From: an uncultured Oscillospiraceae bacterium
Lineage (GTDB): Bacteria > Bacillota > Clostridia > Oscillospirales > Oscillospiraceae
Reading direction: 5' to 3'
Assembly: GCA_944385535.1 (NCBI GenBank)
Contig: CALWXR010000010.1
Span: 1 to 55,744, forward strand
Length of the DNA: 55,744 nucleotides
The notes beneath the pieces were generated by a model. It was not told where the DNA came from. It worked only from the letters and a program-made list of their open reading frames with translations, and did no database searches. Position 1 is the first letter of the stretch; each line of letters begins with the position of its first letter. This document shows, piece by piece, positions 15,872 to 24,811 of the stretch. A program made the translations under genes and the position numbers.

Positions 15872-16107
15872 TGTCATCTCGAGCGTAGTCGAGAGATCCA
15901 CGCATTCATGAGCGGAATGCACGCCGATAAATGGGACGTACTTCTCCATCAAAAAAATCCCCGGCTGGGAAGTTAACCGATGCGGAAAACCAATTCGGGC
16001 GCTGCACCCATTCCGCACAGCTCCCGGCTTACTCTTTCCGCCCGACAACCACCCGCATGCCTACAGGCGGCAAGTGCGTAGATCTCTCAACTACGCTCGA
16101 GATGACA
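15872..16107. mobile_element. MITE-like element, copy 1 (CTCGAG terminal inverted repeats)
   Basis: 236 bp bounded by 33-bp terminal inverted repeats (15872-15904 and 16075-16107) that differ at two positions; the ends begin TGTCATCTCGAGCG. It contains no open frame of its own. The interior aligns in reverse orientation with copy 2 at 39945-40112: GGAATGCACGCCG near one end and CTTACTCTTTCC plus GCATGCCTACAGG near the other. Copy 2 lacks about 70 bp of the middle. It looks like a non-autonomous transposable repeat or large REP-type element. Confidence 0.85.
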
Positions 16108-16232
16108 TACTTTTTTCTGCCCGGCAGCCACCGTACCCGCCCCTTCCAGCCCACTTTCCATCTGTCATCCCGATCGCCAAAATACGCTGAAGTCAGCAGG
16201 TCTCCGGCTGTCGAAAATCCTCTGCGGAACTC

Positions 16233-16261
16233 TTGACATATGGGCGAATCTATGCTATTCT
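16233..16261 (+). promoter_or_regulatory. Promoter of the padR-HAAS operon
   Basis: Perfect TTGACA (16233-16238), 17 bp, TATTCT (16256-16261). Confidence 0.8.
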
Positions 16262-16263
16262 GT

Positions 16264-16289
16264 AAATACTTAGTAATACTAAATACTTA
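16264..16289 (+). promoter_or_regulatory. Probable PadR operator
   Basis: Just after the -10 box is a direct repeat of AAATACTTA (16264-16272 and 16281-16289) that also contains the palindrome TTAGT-AAT-ACTAA (16270-16282). AT-rich dyads of this kind over the start site are typical PadR targets; autoregulation is inferred. Confidence 0.6.
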
Positions 16290-16311
16290 AAATTCCAAGG
16301 AGGGCGATGCC

Positions 16312-16659
16312 ATGGAGACCCGCTTTGACCGGGAGTTAAAAAAAGGGGTGCTGGAAATGCTGGTGCTGAAGCTGATCTGCGCCCGGCCCACCTACGGCTA
16401 TGATCTGCTCAATCAGCTGAAGGACCGGTCCCGGGGGCGCTTTGTTCTGAAGGAGGGCACCTTGTACCCCATCCTCTACCGGCTGGAGGACGACGGCCTC
16501 ATTGCCGCCAGCTGGTCCCAGGGCCAGGGAAAGACCGCCCCGAAAAAAAACTATCAGGCCACGGAGGCAGGCCGGACGGAAAACCTCCGGCGGCAGGAGG
16601 TATGGCAGGACTTTTCCCAAACCGTCAACTTGTTTTATGAAGGAGAGAAGGAACTATGA
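16312..16659 (+). CDS. PadR family transcriptional regulator
   Basis: 115 aa, a winged-helix repressor. Features in order: LKKGVLEMLVLKLICARPTYGYDLLNQL (helices 1-2), RFVLKEGTLYPILYRLEDDGLI (recognition helix and wing), and KNYQATEAGR closing the wing; a short C-terminal dimerisation helix makes it the small (subfamily 2) type. RBS AAGGAGGG before the ATG. Its stop overlaps the ATG of the HAAS-domain membrane protein, the usual partner arrangement for envelope-stress or lipid-sensing PadR operons. Confidence 0.93.
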   Translation: METRFDRELKKGVLEMLVLKLICARPTYGYDLLNQLKDRSRGRFVLKEGTLYPILYRLEDDGLIAASWSQGQGKTAPKKNYQATEAGRTENLRRQEVWQDFSQTVNLFYEGEKEL

Positions 16660-17141
16660 CCGAGCAAGAAAAGAAAATGAAGGCCTATGTGAACGCCGTG
16701 GAGCGGCGGCTCCGGCTTCCCAGGGACGTGAGAAATGGGGTGATGAACGATTTTCAAAGCTCCATCGCCGCCCGCCGGGAGGCAGGAAAAACCGACGAGG
16801 ATATCTACCGGGAGCTGGGCACGCCGAAAGAAGCGGCCAGGGAGCTGAACGAGCAGATGAAAGCCTTCGCCTGCCGGAAAAGCCCCTGGCGGTTCGCCTT
16901 TCTGGCACTGGCGGTACTTTCCGGCGGCTGCCTGCTGATCCAGGGGCTGCTTCAACTGTCTCTTTACTGGGCTTTTCAGACACACGCCGCCACTGTCGGG
17001 ATCATCGGCGGCGCCGACGGGCCCACCTCTGTGTTCGTAACCGCCCAGGTTGGCTTTGACTGGGATTGGCTGATTCCGGCGCTGCTGCTGATCGCGGGGA
17101 TCCTGGGCTATTGGCGCGCCTGCCGCCGCAGACCGAAATGA
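16656..17141 (+). CDS. HAAS-domain membrane protein with an OadB-like GGADGPT motif
   Basis: 161 aa. Residues 1-75 form the HAAS-type helical domain seen in PadR-partner proteins (MKAYVNAVERRLRLP, EDIYRELGTPKEAARELNEQM). Two TM helices follow (about 82-105 and 132-152). Between them is TVGIIGGADGPTSVFVTAQ (about residues 113-131), nearly identical to a signature stretch of the beta subunit of Na+-translocating decarboxylases (GIIGGADGPT), although the protein is far too small to be that enzyme. Translationally coupled to padR (ATGA). It is probably the target or sensor partner of the regulator; role unknown. Confidence 0.75.
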   Translation: MTEQEKKMKAYVNAVERRLRLPRDVRNGVMNDFQSSIAARREAGKTDEDIYRELGTPKEAARELNEQMKAFACRKSPWRFAFLALAVLSGGCLLIQGLLQLSLYWAFQTHAATVGIIGGADGPTSVFVTAQVGFDWDWLIPALLLIAGILGYWRACRRRPK

Positions 17142-17236
17142 TCCATTTCCCTTTCTTCAACTTTATCCAACAGAAAGCCCGTTCCCCTCTTATTTTATAG
17201 CATTTGCATAAACTTTTCTCCTTCTTTCAAAACCGG

Positions 17237-17265
17237 TTGCCAAGGGAATTTTTCCCATGTATAAT
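17237..17265 (+). promoter_or_regulatory. Promoter of the PTS IIC-like gene
   Basis: TTGCCA (17237-17242), 17 bp, TATAAT (17260-17265). GGGAA/TTCCC in the spacer (17244-17255) could be an operator. Confidence 0.75.
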
Positions 17266-17298
17266 GGTCCCATCTGAATAAAGAAAGAAGAGGATCTC

Positions 17299-18405
17299 AT
17301 GGCAAAGTTCAAGCAATTCCTGGCAAAGAAGGACGTGCTGTTCACCTTCCAGCGCTACGGCATCGACGCCCTGGGGGCTATGGCCCAGGGTCTGTTCTGT
17401 ACGCTGCTGGTGGGCACCATTCTGAACATCCTGGGTCAGCAGCTGCACATCGGGTTCCTGACGGAGACCATCGTCACCATCGGCTCCGGGGAAGGGGCGG
17501 TCCACTACACCGTAGGCGGCCTGGCCTCCGCCATGGTGGGCCCGGGCATTGCGGTGGCCATCGGCTTTGCCCTCCACTGTCCGCCCCTGGTGCTGTTCTC
17601 CCTGATCCCCGTGGGCTTTGCCGCCAACGCCATGGGCGGCGCGGGCGGGCCGCTGGCGGTGTACTTCGTGGCCATCGTAGCCGCCGAATGCGGCAAGCTG
17701 GTGTCCAAGCAGACCAAGATCGATATTCTGGTCACCCCCATCGTCACCACACTGGTGGGCGTGGGCGTTGCCGCTCTGGCGGCCGCCCCCATCGGCGCGG
17801 GCGCTTCCGCCGTAGGCAGCTTCGTCCGGTGGGCCACTACCCAGCAGCCCTTCCTCATGGGCATTCTGGTGAGCGTGGTGGTGGGCGTGGCCCTGACCCT
17901 TCCCATTTCCTCCGCCGCCATCTGCGCCGCCCTGGAGCTGACCGGCCTGGCAGGCGGCGCGGCGGTAGCCGGGTGCTGCGCCCAGATGGTGGGCTTCGCG
18001 GTAATGAGCTTCCGGGAAAACCGCTGGGGCGGTCTGGTGGCCCAGGGCATTGGCACCAGCATGCTGCAAATGCCCAACATTCTGAAAAACATCCGGATCT
18101 GGATCCCCCCCACCCTGGCCTCGGCCATCACCGGCCCTCTGGCAACCTGTGTATTCCAGCTGGAGATGAACGGCGCGGCCGTATCCTCCGGTATGGGCAC
18201 CTGCGGCTTCGTGGGCCAGATCGGCGTATACACCGGCTGGCTGAGCGACATCGCCGCCGGAACCAAAGCCGCCATCACTCCCATGGACTGGATCGGCCTG
18301 GCGCTGATCTGCTTCATCCTCCCGGCGGTGCTCAGCGTCTTTTTCTGTGAGATCCTGCGCAAATGGGGCTGGATCAAGGAAAACGATCTGAAGCTTGACC
18401 TGTAA
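17299..18405 (+). CDS. PTS transporter subunit IIC-like permease (EIIC_2 family)
   Basis: 368 aa, about nine to ten TM helices, very rich in Gly and Ala. Overall sequence (YGIDALGAMAQGLFCTLLVG, then GFAANAMGGAGGPLAVYFVA and NGAAVSSGMGTCGFVGQIGV) matches the PTS_EIIC_2 family, stand-alone IIC-like membrane proteins. No EIIA or EIIB domain is fused or adjacent, so phosphotransfer-coupled sugar uptake is not assured and the substrate is unknown. AAGAAAGAAGAGGATCTC precedes the ATG. Monocistronic with its own promoter and terminator. Confidence 0.85.
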   Translation: MAKFKQFLAKKDVLFTFQRYGIDALGAMAQGLFCTLLVGTILNILGQQLHIGFLTETIVTIGSGEGAVHYTVGGLASAMVGPGIAVAIGFALHCPPLVLFSLIPVGFAANAMGGAGGPLAVYFVAIVAAECGKLVSKQTKIDILVTPIVTTLVGVGVAALAAAPIGAGASAVGSFVRWATTQQPFLMGILVSVVVGVALTLPISSAAICAALELTGLAGGAAVAGCCAQMVGFAVMSFRENRWGGLVAQGIGTSMLQMPNILKNIRIWIPPTLASAITGPLATCVFQLEMNGAAVSSGMGTCGFVGQIGVYTGWLSDIAAGTKAAITPMDWIGLALICFILPAVLSVFFCEILRKWGWIKENDLKLDL

Positions 18406-18410
18406 AACCG

Positions 18411-18452
18411 AACCCCCGAACGGCAAAACCGTTCGGGGGTTTGATTTGATTT
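18411..18452 (+). terminator. Terminator after the PTS IIC-like gene
   Basis: AACCCCCGAACGG (18411-18423) pairs perfectly with CCGTTCGGGGGTT (18429-18441), tail TGATTTGATTT. Confidence 0.85.
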
Positions 18453-18513
18453 CCAAAAAAATCCGAGGAAGTCAGCAAACGATTCTGACGCAGCGGATCG
18501 ATTCGGGACTTTC

Positions 18514-19179
18514 TCAGCACCAGAAGTAGAACCCGGGGGTCCGGCAGCAGAGCATCTGCATCAGATAGCACAGGCACAGTCCGGTGCAGGGGCTGCCTCC
18601 CATGGAAAAGCCCCGGAAATTCCCCGCCTGGCGCCGGTAGGCCGCGCCGCCGTTTTCGATGTCGTTTAAGGTGTTCAGATACTCCTGGTTGTCCGGCTCC
18701 ATGCTCACCGCCCGGCGGATATGCTCCAAAGCCGTCACCTGATTGCCCAGCCCGTCGTTGGCCAGGGCGCTGAGATAATACCACCGGGCGTCCCGGGTGG
18801 AACAGCGGTTCAATATGTTCAGAGCCTGGCCGTATTGGCCGTACTGAATATACCGGTACGCCGCCTGCTGGTACTGATCCCCGGTCTGGCCGCCGTAGGA
18901 CTGCCTTCCGTAGCCCCCGAAGCCGCCGAAGGGATCGTAACCGTAACCGCCGTAGCCGCTTTGACCGTTGTAGCCGCCGGAACCCGGCTGCTGGGCCTTC
19001 TCCGGATTTTTGATCTGCTCGTAGGCCGCGTTGACCTCCTGCATCTTCCGGGCGGCCTCCTGATCCCCGGGGTTTAAATCCGGATGGTATTTTTTTGCCA
19101 GCCGCCGGTAGGCCTGCTTGATCTCTTCGTCAGAAGCGTCGGGGCTGACCCCCAGTACTTTATATGGATCGTCAATCAT
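18514..19179 (-). CDS. J-domain (DnaJ-like) protein with Gly-rich linker and Cys-rich tail
   Basis: 221 aa. Residues 1-60 are a canonical J-domain: [20 protein letters not shown], then [12 protein letters not shown] with an intact HPD triad. A Gly/Tyr-rich linker (about 70-95) follows, then two helical TPR-like segments ([49 protein letters not shown]). The end is hydrophobic with seven cysteines in about 30 residues. It should stimulate an Hsp70, but none is adjacent. Its start overlaps the DUF5685 gene by 8 bp, so the two products are probably co-translated. Confidence 0.85.
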   Translation of the reverse strand: MIDDPYKVLGVSPDASDEEIKQAYRRLAKKYHPDLNPGDQEAARKMQEVNAAYEQIKNPEKAQQPGSGGYNGQSGYGGYGYDPFGGFGGYGRQSYGGQTGDQYQQAAYRYIQYGQYGQALNILNRCSTRDARWYYLSALANDGLGNQVTALEHIRRAVSMEPDNQEYLNTLNDIENGGAAYRRQAGNFRGFSMGGSPCTGLCLCYLMQMLCCRTPGFYFWC

Positions 19180-20002
19180 GGGAGCGCGCCTCCTCTTTCC
19201 GTTTTCCTCTGTAATTCACCCAGACGCCGCTGTAGAGGATGTTATCCAGCAGCGCTTTATCCTGAACCAGGGGAAGCTTTTCAAAAGCCGTGGTACATCT
19301 TCCCATGGTCAGCACCAGATATTCTTCCCACCGCCCCCAGTCTTTCCCGGTGCCCATGGCCAGATAGGGGTTGTATTTTCCTTTCCGCCGGTCCCGGTCA
19401 TAGTCCAGGGAGGCGTCCAGCAGATAAATAAACCGGCCCAAAGCCCCGCCCATCCGGCGAAGGGTGGGTGCCCACAGATCCTCCCGGTAGACAAGAATCT
19501 GACCCATCAGCTCCCCAAAGACACCCGCCGGTTCGTCAGGATTGGCGCAGTTGGCCTTTTCCATCTCCGACAGCCGGTGAATGCAGTCTTCCATAGCCTG
19601 GCACTGCCGGGGGAAGCGCTCTTTGATCTGCGGCATATGCTTTTCCAAAGCATCCGCCATTTTTTTTGCGGCCACTTTACCATCGTCCTGCCAGTCGTCC
19701 AGGCAGTTGTAGTAGCTCAGAGCCACATTCATGTCCGCGGAGTAGCCAACGTATTCGTTGTCTACCCAGTTCCGGCGGCGGATGGGGTGCATGGCGCACA
19801 CCTGGCTCCCCCGGTCTTCCTCCGGCTCATACAGGCTCATGAGCAGCAGCGCCAGAAAGGCCATGTCATAGCTCAGCCCCAGCCGGGCGGTGTTGCCGTA
19901 CCGCTCCCGCAGACACCGGCAGATGCCGCAGTACACCCCCGTGTAGCGTCCCTGCTGCTCCTTATCCAATTCATTCCAGTTCGCGGTCACGTAACCGAAC
20001 AT
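19172..20002 (-). CDS. DUF5685 family protein
   Basis: About 276 aa from the ATG at 20002, chosen because AGGTGGACTGGGT precedes it and the family starts MFGYVTANW; the frame extends upstream to 20071 without a ribosome site. Conserved features: [17 protein letters not shown] (a C-x2-C-x-C cluster), [22 protein letters not shown], then [10 protein letters not shown] and a helical remainder with [16 protein letters not shown] near the C-terminus. Function of the family is unknown; predicted cytoplasmic, mostly helical. The consistent partner here is the J-protein immediately downstream, overlapping by 8 bp. Confidence 0.8.
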   Translation of the reverse strand: MFGYVTANWNELDKEQQGRYTGVYCGICRCLRERYGNTARLGLSYDMAFLALLLMSLYEPEEDRGSQVCAMHPIRRRNWVDNEYVGYSADMNVALSYYNCLDDWQDDGKVAAKKMADALEKHMPQIKERFPRQCQAMEDCIHRLSEMEKANCANPDEPAGVFGELMGQILVYREDLWAPTLRRMGGALGRFIYLLDASLDYDRDRRKGKYNPYLAMGTGKDWGRWEEYLVLTMGRCTTAFEKLPLVQDKALLDNILYSGVWVNYRGKRKEEARSHD

Positions 20003-20123
20003 ACCCAGTCCACCTTCTGTCTGTATTCCAGCGGCTTTCCTTTTGGGATCCGCCGAAACCTGTTTCAACATACGCTTTTATGGTATAAAAAACATATGAG
20101 CAAGGGATAAACGGAGAAAAAAT

Positions 20124-20975
20124 TTACATTTTCTCCATATTTGACTCCTTCTCCTGGTCTTTCAGATACCGGTTCAGGGCTCCCCCGTAGAACAAAATGC
20201 TTAAACAGCAGTACAGCCACAGCATTGACAGGGCGATGGCGTATACCGAGCCGTAGATGTTGGAGTAGTTTTGAAAGTTCTCCACATAGATGGAGTAGAG
20301 ATCCGAGAAGATCATCCACCCCAGGCTGGCCAGCACCCCGCCGGGAAGGCTCTCCATAAACCGGTTTCGCTCGTTGGGCAGGGCCATGAACATCAGGGTG
20401 AACACCAGGCTCTGCAGGATCAGCAGCAGGAAAAAGCGCAGATCGATCAAATCGATGAGAAAGATCAGCAGGCCGTTGTCCACCATGGTCAGGGCGCGGA
20501 TGATGGCATTGCCAAACACATGGAGCACCAGGGTAAGCATCACCACCGCGAAGAAGAGGACGGTATAGATCAGGCTGATGCCCCGGGTATACAGGTAGTT
20601 CCGGCTTTCCGACACGCCGTAAATGGCGTTCAAACCTGCCAGGATCCCATACACGCCCCGGCTGGCTGACCAAAGCGCCGTCACCGCCGACAACCCCAGC
20701 AACGCCCCCGAAGCGTTTTGGTAGGTGCTGAATACCAGTTCCTCCACCGTGTCCATCAGGGCGTGGGGCATAAAATCCCCCAGCAATTCCACCAGGCTTT
20801 CCACCTGCAAGTCGGTATAGCGCAGCACGCTCAAAATCAGCAGCAGGGCCGGGAAAACGGACAGCACCATAAAGTATCCCGCATAAGCCGCGTGAAGGGG
20901 AATCTGCATTTGCCTGATTGCCTTGACCGCGTGGACGGTTTTCCCAATCAGGCCGCCTTTCGGGAACGAATCCAT
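20124..20975 (-). CDS. YihY/BrkB family membrane protein
   Basis: About 283 aa with six TM helices. Start at the ATG at 20975 (MDSFPKGGL) because AGAGGTGG lies just upstream; the ATG at 21008 has no such site. Typical BrkB/YihY landmarks: LHAAYAGYFMVLSVFPALLLIL, GLSAVTALWSASRGVYGILAGLNAIYGV, and YSNIYGSVYAIALSMLWLYC near the end. The family was once called ribonuclease BN by mistake; its members are probably envelope transport or scaffolding proteins with no settled substrate. The small ending NMEKM is charged. It lies between the yloV operon and the DUF5685 pair. Confidence 0.9.
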   Translation of the reverse strand: MDSFPKGGLIGKTVHAVKAIRQMQIPLHAAYAGYFMVLSVFPALLLILSVLRYTDLQVESLVELLGDFMPHALMDTVEELVFSTYQNASGALLGLSAVTALWSASRGVYGILAGLNAIYGVSESRNYLYTRGISLIYTVLFFAVVMLTLVLHVFGNAIIRALTMVDNGLLIFLIDLIDLRFFLLLILQSLVFTLMFMALPNERNRFMESLPGGVLASLGWMIFSDLYSIYVENFQNYSNIYGSVYAIALSMLWLYCCLSILFYGGALNRYLKDQEKESNMEKM

Positions 20976-21027
20976 ATTCCACCTCTCTTTTCCGAAATGC
21001 CAATACACAGCTTACTCTCTCTTTCTC

Positions 21028-21060
21028 AAAAGGAAATCCCGCCGCCCTTTGGGCAGCGGG
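21028..21060 (-). terminator. Terminator after yloV
   Basis: Minus-strand CCCGCTGCCC (21060-21051) pairs with GGGCGGCGGG (21047-21038), tail ATTTCCTTTT. Confidence 0.75.
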
Positions 21061-21071
21061 CCAATCCATGC

Positions 21072-22706
21072 TTATTCTGCAGAGATCAGGTAATAATATA
21101 CCGGCTGACCGCCGCTGAGCAGATTCACATCCGCGTTGGGACAGATATTCGCGAACAGATCCGCCGCCTTCTGAGCGTGCTTCTCCTTCACGTCCTCGCC
21201 GTAGTAGATGGTGATATACTCCTTGCCGTCATCCCGAACCTTTTCCGCCAGGGACTTCAGCAGCACCTTGATATCCTGGCTGGTGCCGAACAGCTGGCTG
21301 CCGTAGAGAGCCAGGTAGTCCCCCTCGTGGATGTCGTAGCCGTCGAAATCGGAGTTCCGGGCGGCGTAGGTGATCTGCATGGTATCCACACTATCCAGCG
21401 CCTCCGTCAGGGCCTGGGTATTCTCCTCCACAGTGCCCTCCGGATTGAAGCTGAGCATGGCGGTAACGCCCTGGGGCACGGTCTTGGAGCCGATGACCAC
21501 CACCTGCTTGGGCGTCAGGGCATCCACCTGCTGGGCGGCCATGATGATGTTTTTATTGTTGGGCAGAACGAACACCGTTTCGGCGGGGACCTTGTTCACC
21601 GCCTCCAGAATGTCCTGGGTGCTGGGATTCATAGTCTGGCCGCCGGAGATGATCTGATCCACCCCCAGGTTCATAAACACATCCGCCAGGCCCGCGCCGG
21701 CGCAGACGGAGACCACGCCCAGGGGCTTCTCCGGCTCGGCGATCTTGGGCGCCAGCTCCTGCTCGCTCATGACCTTTTCCGTATGCTGCAGGCGCATGTT
21801 CTCGATCTTCACGGTAACGAAGGAGCCATAGGTAACGGCCTCGGACAGGGCCTTGCCCGGGTCGTTGGTATGGACATGAACCTTGATGATCTCCTCATCG
21901 TCCACCAGCACCAGGCTGTCTCCCAGCTGACTGAGGAATGCCCGGAATGCTTCCGGATCCTTGTCATTTTCCCGGGAAATGATGAACTCGGTGCAGTAGG
22001 AGAAAGTGATGTCCTCAGTATCAAAGTCGGAGAAATCGGCGCTTTCCTTAGTGGCCGCCACCGGCTCCCCGGCTTCCGGAGCCGCCACATCCTCGCCCCG
22101 CATGGCCAGCAACATGGCTTCCATAGCCACCACCCAGCCCTTGCCGCCGGCGTCCACCACCCCGGCCTTTTTCAGCACAGGGTTCTGGTTGACGGTGTTG
22201 GCCAGGGCGATTTTGGCCTCTTCCAGAGCGGCTTCCTGAACAAACTCAATGTGATTGTTCTCCCGGGCGGCCTCTGTTGCCTTGGCGGCTGCCAGACGGG
22301 CCACGGTAAGGATGGTGCCCTCGGCGGGCTTCATGACCGCCTTGTAGGCAGCGTCCACGCCTTCCTGAAGGGCCCGGGCCCACAGGACGCCGTCGGCAGT
22401 TTCCACGCCCTTCAGGCCCTTGGAAATGCCCCGGAACAGCAAAGACAAAATCACGCCGGAATTGCCCCGGGCGCCCCGAAGCATGGCGGAAGCGGCAATC
22501 TTGGAGGCCGCTTCCAGGTTGGGATCCTCTGCCTTCCGCAAATCCCCGGCAGCGGCGTTGATGGTCATGGACATGTTGGTGCCGGTGTCGCCATCGGGAA
22601 CCGGGAACACGTTCAGCTCATTGAGAGAGCGCTTGTTGATTTCGATGGACGCCGCCGCATTGACGATCATTCTGCGAAGATCGGCTCCGTTGATAACTTG
22701 CTTCAA
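21072..22706 (-). CDS. yloV: DAK2-domain protein YloV (FakA-type)
   Basis: 544 aa. The N-terminal DhaL/DAK2 nucleotide-binding domain (about 1-200) shows NVFPVPDGDTGTNMSMTINA, whose Asp residues bind Mg-ATP, and RGARGNSGVILSLLFRG. A middle domain and a C-terminal DegV-like EDD fold follow (LPNNKNIIMAAQQ; YGSQLF). In Staphylococcus FakA this architecture phosphorylates fatty acids held by DegV-type FakB proteins; a DegV gene is at 34191-35021 here, compatible with such a pair. Start is a TTG at 22706 with GGAGG 9 nt upstream. Follows asp23 by 19 bp as in yloU-yloV operons. Confidence 0.92.
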   Translation of the reverse strand: MKQVINGADLRRMIVNAAASIEINKRSLNELNVFPVPDGDTGTNMSMTINAAAGDLRKAEDPNLEAASKIAASAMLRGARGNSGVILSLLFRGISKGLKGVETADGVLWARALQEGVDAAYKAVMKPAEGTILTVARLAAAKATEAARENNHIEFVQEAALEEAKIALANTVNQNPVLKKAGVVDAGGKGWVVAMEAMLLAMRGEDVAAPEAGEPVAATKESADFSDFDTEDITFSYCTEFIISRENDKDPEAFRAFLSQLGDSLVLVDDEEIIKVHVHTNDPGKALSEAVTYGSFVTVKIENMRLQHTEKVMSEQELAPKIAEPEKPLGVVSVCAGAGLADVFMNLGVDQIISGGQTMNPSTQDILEAVNKVPAETVFVLPNNKNIIMAAQQVDALTPKQVVVIGSKTVPQGVTAMLSFNPEGTVEENTQALTEALDSVDTMQITYAARNSDFDGYDIHEGDYLALYGSQLFGTSQDIKVLLKSLAEKVRDDGKEYITIYYGEDVKEKHAQKAADLFANICPNADVNLLSGGQPVYYYLISAE

Positions 22707-22725
22707 TTTCTTTTACCTCCGAACA

Positions 22726-23079
22726 TTAACCGATCATCATAGAATCGATATAGACATTCACAGCCCGGACATCCGTGCCGGTGCATTTGGTGACCACATA
22801 GCGAACCTCAGAGATAATGGACGCGCCCACCGCGTTCAGGTTCACATTGTTATCCACCATAATATGCAGGTCGATGGAGATGGTGTTGTCCTCGTGGAAC
22901 CGGACCTGAACGCCCTTGCCCACGGATTCCTTGCGCAGCAGATGGTACACCCCATCGGTCAGGCTCCGGGCCGCCATGCCCTTCACGCCGAAGCAGTTGG
23001 CCGCGGCGGTGCCCACAATGTCGGTGTAAACGCTGGTGCTGACGTTGACGCTGCCGTTTTCACTTTCATGACGGATCAT
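22726..23079 (-). CDS. yloU: Asp23/Gls24 family envelope stress protein (YloU-like)
   Basis: 117 aa. A complete Asp23/Gls24 domain: GSVNVSTSVYTDIVGTAAANCFGVKGM, then ISIDLHIMVDNNVNLNAVG and the terminal VRAVNVYIDSMMIG. Members form small cytoplasmic oligomers and in several Firmicutes are envelope-stress related. CTAGGAGGTACTGATCT precedes the ATG. TATAAT (23140-23135), overlapping the gpmI stop codon, may serve a separate promoter, but no good -35 goes with it. It is followed directly by yloV, the conserved order. Confidence 0.92.
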   Translation of the reverse strand: MIRHESENGSVNVSTSVYTDIVGTAAANCFGVKGMAARSLTDGVYHLLRKESVGKGVQVRFHEDNTISIDLHIMVDNNVNLNAVGASIISEVRYVVTKCTGTDVRAVNVYIDSMMIG

Positions 23080-23135
23080 AGATCAGTACCTCCTAGGAAC
23101 AAATTCTGATTTACCCAACAGTTAGACTGTATATA

Positions 23136-24698
23136 TTATACCATGCTGTCTTCCCAGCATTCCGGCGCGGTCAGGCCCATCATCTTGACGATGGTGGGAG
23201 CCACGTTGGCCAGGCCGTAATTTCCTTCCTGAATGACCCAGTTGTGGTCCTTGTCGTAAATGATGAAGGGCACCGGGTTCAGGGAGTGGGCGGTACGGAC
23301 GGAAGTCTTGCCCTTCTTGGTCTCGGTCATCTGGTCGGCGTTGCCGTGGTCGGCGGTGACCAGCAGGATGTAGCCGTACTTGTCGGCGGCCTCCATAATG
23401 GCCTTCAGACCGTTGTCCACGCACTCCATGGCGTAGACCACCGCCTCCATAACGCCGGTGTGGCCCACCATATCGCCGTTGGGGTAGTTGCAGCGCAGGA
23501 ACTGGAACTTGCCGGAAGCCATGTTCTCCACCATCTTCTCGGTGATCTCCTTGGACTTCATGGCCGGGGCCTGGTCAAAGGGAATCACGTCGGAGGGGAT
23601 CTCCTCGTAGACTTCCAGATTTTCGTCCACCTTGCCGGAACGGTTGCCGTTCCAGAAGTAAGTCACATGGCCGTACTTCTGGGTCTCGGACAGGGCGTAC
23701 TCGTGGATGCCCGCCTTGCACAGCACCTCGGTAAGGGTGTTGGTAATCACGGGGGGCTGAACCAGGTAGTGCTCGGGAATGTTCAGGTCTCCGTCGTACT
23801 GGAGCATACCGGCAAACTTCACGCCGGTATAGTCTCCCCGGTCGAACTTGTCAAAATCCTTCCGGTCAAAGGCCAGGGAGATCTCCTGGGCCCGGTCGCC
23901 CCGGAAGTTGAACAGGATCACGCTGTCCCCATTGGCGATCTTGGCAACGGGCGCGCCGTCTCTTGCCACCACGAAGGCTGGCAGATCCTGGTCGATGCAG
24001 CCGGTCTCGGCCCGGTAGGTTTCAATGGCTTCCTTGGCGGAGGGGAACATCCGGCCCTGGCCCTGAACATGGGTGCGCCAGCCCTTTTCCACCATGGCCC
24101 AGTTGGCCTCGTAACGGTCCATGGTCACCTGCATACGGCCGCCGCCGGAGGCGATGGCGTAATCCCGGCCTTCGGTATTCAGTTCCGCCAAAACCCCCTC
24201 CAGCTGCTCCACATAGTCCAGAGCGGAGGTAGCGGGCACGTCACGGCCGTCCAGGAGGATGTGGCAGTAGGCCTTCTTCACGCCCTCTCTGTGGGCCTGC
24301 TTCAGCAGGGCGATCAGATGGGCGATGTTGGAGTGAACGTTGCCGTCGGACAGCAGGCCGATAAAGTGCATGGCCTTGCCGGCGCAGGCGTTGGCCACCA
24401 GATCCTTCCAGGTTTCGGAAGCGTACAGGGCGCCGTTCTCGATGGACTCGCCAACCAGCTTGGCCCCCTGGGAGTAGACCTGACCGCAGCCCAGAGCGTT
24501 GTGACCCACCTCGGAGTTGCCCATATCCTCATCGCTGGGCAGGCCGACGGCGGTGCCGTGGGCTTTCAGATAAGTATGAGGGCAGCTTGCCAGCAGAGCG
24601 TCCAGAGTGGGAGTCTTGGCAACCTTCACAGCGTCGCCGCTTCCCCCGTCACCCTTGCCGACGCCGTCCATAATGACCAGAACAATGGGTTTTTCCAT
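23136..24698 (-). CDS. gpmI: 2,3-bisphosphoglycerate-independent phosphoglycerate mutase
   Basis: 520 aa, full length. Start is the ATG at 24698 (MEKPIVLVIMDGVGKGDGG), with TTGGAGG 9 nt before; the frame continues 11 codons upstream without support. Catalytic Ser in DEDMGNSEVGHNALGCG (about residue 70), the two Mn2+ sites via VIMDGVG Asp, TADHGNADQM (His, Asp) and DGRDVPATSALDYVEQL. The sequence DEDMGNSEVGHNAL is closer to the plant/trypanosomatid-type iPGM variant than to B. subtilis GpmI. It interconverts 3- and 2-phosphoglycerate, completing lower glycolysis with pgk and tpiA at the other end of the window. Own promoter upstream. Confidence 0.95.
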   Translation of the reverse strand: MEKPIVLVIMDGVGKGDGGSGDAVKVAKTPTLDALLASCPHTYLKAHGTAVGLPSDEDMGNSEVGHNALGCGQVYSQGAKLVGESIENGALYASETWKDLVANACAGKAMHFIGLLSDGNVHSNIAHLIALLKQAHREGVKKAYCHILLDGRDVPATSALDYVEQLEGVLAELNTEGRDYAIASGGGRMQVTMDRYEANWAMVEKGWRTHVQGQGRMFPSAKEAIETYRAETGCIDQDLPAFVVARDGAPVAKIANGDSVILFNFRGDRAQEISLAFDRKDFDKFDRGDYTGVKFAGMLQYDGDLNIPEHYLVQPPVITNTLTEVLCKAGIHEYALSETQKYGHVTYFWNGNRSGKVDENLEVYEEIPSDVIPFDQAPAMKSKEITEKMVENMASGKFQFLRCNYPNGDMVGHTGVMEAVVYAMECVDNGLKAIMEAADKYGYILLVTADHGNADQMTETKKGKTSVRTAHSLNPVPFIIYDKDHNWVIQEGNYGLANVAPTIVKMMGLTAPECWEDSMV

Positions 24699-24756
24699 AA
24701 TATGAACCTCCAAAAAATGCGGAATCCGCATAGCTTTTCATTTTATTCATCGTCTT

Positions 24757-24785
24757 ATTTTACATCATTTTTTCAGAACTTACAA
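24757..24785 (-). promoter_or_regulatory. Promoter of gpmI
   Basis: Minus-strand TTGTAA (24785-24780), 17 bp, TAAAAT (24762-24757). The leader carries the perfect palindrome ATGCGGAATCCGCAT (24717-24731), 10 bases before the GGAGG. Confidence 0.65.
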
Positions 24786-24811
24786 CCACTTTTTTATTTT
24801 TTCCGTTACAA

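Noticed and set aside
16656-17141. Annotation as sodium-translocating decarboxylase beta subunit
   Set aside because: Only a short motif matches; the protein is 161 aa and has a HAAS domain with a PadR partner.
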